DNA from: CAZSDP01 sp964605665
GTDB taxonomy: Bacteria > Planctomycetota > UBA8108 > UBA1146
Direction of reading: 5' to 3'
DNA: 55,349 bases
Assembly: GCA_964605665.1 (NCBI GenBank)
Contig: CAZSDP010000030.1
Span: forward strand, 1 to 55,349
The position numbers and the translations under genes were made by a program. Below, piece after piece: positions 52,646 through 55,349 of this stretch. Positions within the stretch are counted from its first letter, which is position 1. Each line of letters opens with the position of its first letter. The notes below the pieces were generated by a model. The model saw only the letters and a list, made by a program, of their open reading frames with translations, made no database searches and had not been told where the DNA came from.

Positions 52646-55349
52646 GTGGTAAAGGCTGATTCTCGGCCGCGGACGAGTCTCGACTCGGGTTTTTCCAGCG
52701 AGATGTCGACCCATCGCCTCTGGGTCCTCTTTCTTGTCGGGTTTGCGCTCTTTTCGATCGTCGCGCTACCCGGATGCAACACCGGAAGCCGTACCAATGG
52801 ACAGGAAGCCGGACCTCCCGCTCCCCCCGACGACGTCCCACAACTCTTCGATGTGACTCCCGCTCAAGGGAAACCCGGAGACGTTCTGACTCTGAGCGGG
52901 CGAAACTTCTCGCCGATGCTCGCGAACAACGTGGTGCTCTTCACGAACAATGCGGGAACGATTGAAATCCCGGGATTGGTCGAGAGCGTGCAAGTCGGAC
53001 TCTTCGAGCCGGGACAGGGAGCTCCATCCACGTTGACGGTCCGCGTTCCCAGTGGGGTTCGGACCGGGTTCATCGGATTGACAGTCGAACTCCCGGATGG
53101 AAACAAGGTCCCGGCGGGCGGGGCTGGATTTACCGGTGCTCCGGTCATTCTCGGAGTCGCGATCGATGACGATGGTCAAGGGGTCGCGATTCGCAGAGAT
53201 GCGGGTGGTAACGTCTTCCCCGACTTCGTGCACTTGGTCGGGTACAACCTGATCAACAATGTCACCGGGGTCAATTTCCTCGATGGCGTTTCGACTCTCG
53301 CTGCTACCTCCATCACCAATGGTCCTCCGATCAATGCGACGTACACCTTGGCCCCCGGGATCGAGGTGATCGGCGTGGAGATTCCGAGTGGGATGCAGCC
53401 CTCGGTTCCCTCCTGTGATACGCAGCTCTTAACCTTAGAAGCGCTCGCTGCTGGGGCGGGTGGACTCCCATTGGAGGCGAATCCAGTTCGCGTCCCCTTT
53501 GCGGTGATCACCGGACTCTCCGGCGCCATCTCTGACATTCCAGCGAACTTCACCGGCGCGACGACCCCGACTGGCCTTCGCCGAGGTGAGGTCGAGATCT
53601 CTTACAATTTTGTTTCCGATCCCGCTTCCGCGCGCTGGAACGTCATTCATGAGTTCCAAGATCCGGCTGATCCACTCGGTACCTCGTGGCTGCCTTGCAC
53701 GCCGGCACCCGGTTCAACGGACGGTGAGCAACTCCTTCCAGGTACCATTCTTCAAGCCTCGAAGAATCCCGGAATCATCGGTCCCGGACAGGGATACAGA
53801 TTCATCTGGGACTCCGAAGCAGATCTTCCCGGTGGATTGACCGTGACCCGAATGCGATTGCGTACGACGACCTCCGCGCAGGTCGAGTCGCTCGCATGCG
53901 CAGGTTCCTGGATCTCAGACTGGTTGGTGATCGACAACGGTGTTCCCGCGTCGGGATCGTTCGTGGAGGACTTCGAGGACAACAGTGGTGAGGATCCGAT
54001 TTCGACCGCTTTCTGGAATCCAAACCAAAGTGGAACCGTGCTCGGTGCGGATGGACCGGGTGGTCCCGCTTGGGGAGATGGCGAAATCGACATCGTTTTC
54101 TTAGCGGGTGGCTCCTACGAGCTCGATACCCAATTTGGTTCGATCACCGACACGACTGAGCCCGGTAATCCGATCGACATGTTCTTCCCTCCCACTCTGC
54201 CGCCGGGAGTGAATCCCGGGAATCCAGGTGCGGGTCAAGGGGAGTTCCACGTGCGCAGCGTGGTCCTCGAAGCGGATGCCGTCCTCACTTTCTTCGGAAA
54301 CAATCCGATCGTCTTCCGCTGCAGTGGTGATGGGACTGACGACTTCACCGCAGCGAGGTTTGCCGGACAGTTGCGCCTCGATGGCCAGGGAGGAACGGAA
54401 CCTCCCACAGACCACAGTGCGAATGGCCTCGGTGGTGACGGTGGCATCGGCGGCGGTGGCGCTGGCGGTGACGGCGCCTTTCTCACGGTGGATGGTTCGA
54501 GCCAGACCGTGAGCGGCTTGGTCGAGGCGAGCGACGGTGAGGGACTTGGCGCTGGTGAAGCGGGAAGCTCGAGCACGCTCGTGACCGTGGGCGTCGGCGC
54601 ATCTCTTCCCAAAGGTGGTCCCGGCGGAAGCGCTGGCCACTCTGTACGCGGCGAAAGTGGCGTTCAACTATTCAATCCTCTGACCAGTTTCCTCGCGCCG
54701 GTCGGTCGAGGGGGAGCTCCCCACGGCGATAGCGCGATCACTCGGCTACGCGCCGGTGCCGGTGGAGGCGGGGGCGGAGCAGCTCCTGTGCGTTTGAACC
54801 AGAGCACCTTCCAAGCACGCCAAGGTGGCGGTGGAGGTGGTGGCGGTGGTGCCATCGGCGTGATCGCCCAAGGTTCCATCGAGCTGGTCGGCTTGATCAC
54901 CGCCAATGGTGGTGACGGAGCGAAGGGATCACTCGGTCAGCAAGGTGGTCCCGGCGGAGGTGGTGCGGGCGGGACTCTTCTCTTCCGCGCGACCGGTAAC
55001 ATCGAGCTCGGTAATGAATTGGTGTTGAGTGCCGTGGGTGGTTTTGGCGCGATTACTGCGACGAACCCCGAGATGCGAGGTGGAGACGGTAGAGATGGCC
55101 GAATCCGTCTCGAAGCGAACGGACAGCTCCTCGCACCTGGGGTCAACGATGGAACCTTCGAGCCGCCGATCGGCTCTCCAGGGGTCACCGAAGGCACCTC
55201 ACCGGGAGAAATCAACGTGGGTAGTGGCATCGATGGTTCGATGGACAGTGCCACCCTCGGATCGAACGGGACATTCACCGTCGATACCGATACTGGAACG
55301 ATCTCCGATGACACCGGTTTGGAAGTCTTCGCCAACGCGAGCGGAAACG
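52646..55349 (+). CDS. IPT/TIG and glycine-rich lipoprotein, 3' end outside window
   Basis: A continuous frame of 901 codons with no stop to the window end. GTG 52646 follows aaaggagttcaggc; ATG 52703 is an alternative without a ribosome binding site. A basic/polar N-region leads to a hydrophobic stretch and lipobox ALPGC (C44), so it is exported and lipidated. Residues ~65-160 resemble an IPT/TIG domain (LFDVTPAQGKPGDVLTLSGR). The middle (about 160-560) is beta-rich with no family I recognise. From ~585 to ~860 it is strongly Gly-rich (GGDGGIGGGGAGGDGA, then GGGGGGGGGAIGVIAQGS), alternating with short hydrophobic strands as in other extracellular Gly-rich beta repeats. Proline-rich frames on the opposite strand are shadows of this gene. 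It may be a second surface lipoprotein akin to that at 24413. Confidence 0.85.
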   Translation, partial: MVKADSRPRTSLDSGFSSEMSTHRLWVLFLVGFALFSIVALPGCNTGSRTNGQEAGPPAPPDDVPQLFDVTPAQGKPGDVLTLSGRNFSPMLANNVVLFTNNAGTIEIPGLVESVQVGLFEPGQGAPSTLTVRVPSGVRTGFIGLTVELPDGNKVPAGGAGFTGAPVILGVAIDDDGQGVAIRRDAGGNVFPDFVHLVGYNLINNVTGVNFLDGVSTLAATSITNGPPINATYTLAPGIEVIGVEIPSGMQPSVPSCDTQLLTLEALAAGAGGLPLEANPVRVPFAVITGLSGAISDIPANFTGATTPTGLRRGEVEISYNFVSDPASARWNVIHEFQDPADPLGTSWLPCTPAPGSTDGEQLLPGTILQASKNPGIIGPGQGYRFIWDSEADLPGGLTVTRMRLRTTTSAQVESLACAGSWISDWLVIDNGVPASGSFVEDFEDNSGEDPISTAFWNPNQSGTVLGADGPGGPAWGDGEIDIVFLAGGSYELDTQFGSITDTTEPGNPIDMFFPPTLPPGVNPGNPGAGQGEFHVRSVVLEADAVLTFFGNNPIVFRCSGDGTDDFTAARFAGQLRLDGQGGTEPPTDHSANGLGGDGGIGGGGAGGDGAFLTVDGSSQTVSGLVEASDGEGLGAGEAGSSSTLVTVGVGASLPKGGPGGSAGHSVRGESGVQLFNPLTSFLAPVGRGGAPHGDSAITRLRAGAGGGGGGAAPVRLNQSTFQARQGGGGGGGGGAIGVIAQGSIELVGLITANGGDGAKGSLGQQGGPGGGGAGGTLLFRATGNIELGNELVLSAVGGFGAITATNPEMRGGDGRDGRIRLEANGQLLAPGVNDGTFEPPIGSPGVTEGTSPGEINVGSGIDGSMDSATLGSNGTFTVDTDTGTISDDTGLEVFANASGN

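Noticed and set aside
53752..55335. Proline/alanine-rich minus-strand frames near the window end
   Set aside because: They are shadows of the Gly-rich plus-strand lipoprotein; GGT/GGC codons read as ACC/GCC on the other strand.

Overview
The window is a stretch of chromosome, GC-rich by eye, from a bacterium that I infer to be a member of the Planctomycetota or a close relative. The inference rests on a family of secreted proteins with dockerin-type EF-hand ends, a split ribosomal/secY gene order that lacks rpmD, adk and infA, a zinc-ribbon Ser/Thr kinase, and a membrane-anchored terpenoid-cyclase-fold protein. No single marker here proves the phylum.

Layout. (1) 1-7252 is housekeeping: the end of the spc operon (rpsE, rplO, secY), a stand-alone map, then an alpha operon with its own promoter (rpmJ, rpsM, rpsK, rpsD, rpoA, rplQ), closed by a clear terminator. 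(2) 7849-30307 is a 22-kb array of ten consecutive same-strand genes for exported proteins. Nine are 428-634 residue proteins with a signal peptide, two or three cohesin-like beta modules, a two-loop dockerin-like domain and a cysteine-paired tail. They fall in two architectures: A (three modules) and B (two modules), in the order A-B-B-B-A-B-B-A-B. The tenth is a 1964-residue lipoprotein with FG-GAP, FN3-like, cohesin-like and IPT/TIG domains and the same dockerin end. Strong terminators follow most of these genes, so most are probably transcribed singly. (3) 30451-40903 is housekeeping again: radC, a metallophosphoesterase, yidC-mnmE (overlapping), nrdR and smc. (4) 41279-46744 holds a very long pentapeptide-repeat protein and a translationally coupled signalling operon: a degenerate sigma54-activator-like AAA+ protein, a receiver/HD-GYP c-di-GMP phosphodiesterase and an intact sigma54 activator. 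(5) 46834-51779, on the minus strand, is an apparent operon of a terpenoid-cyclase-fold membrane protein, NAD(P)HX epimerase, a Ser/Thr kinase and a membrane PDZ protein. (6) From 52646 to the window end, on the plus strand, there is an open-ended lipoprotein gene with an IPT/TIG domain and a glycine-rich half, behind a near-consensus promoter and a leader of about 670 nt.

The most unusual part is the 22-kb array. Every one of its proteins carries cohesin-like modules and a dockerin-like end on the same chain, so it could build a self-associating extracellular layer anchored by the giant lipoprotein. That is a hypothesis from architecture only. All annotations come from reading the sequence; no searches were run. 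I saw no tRNA, rRNA, CRISPR array, insertion sequence or phage gene.
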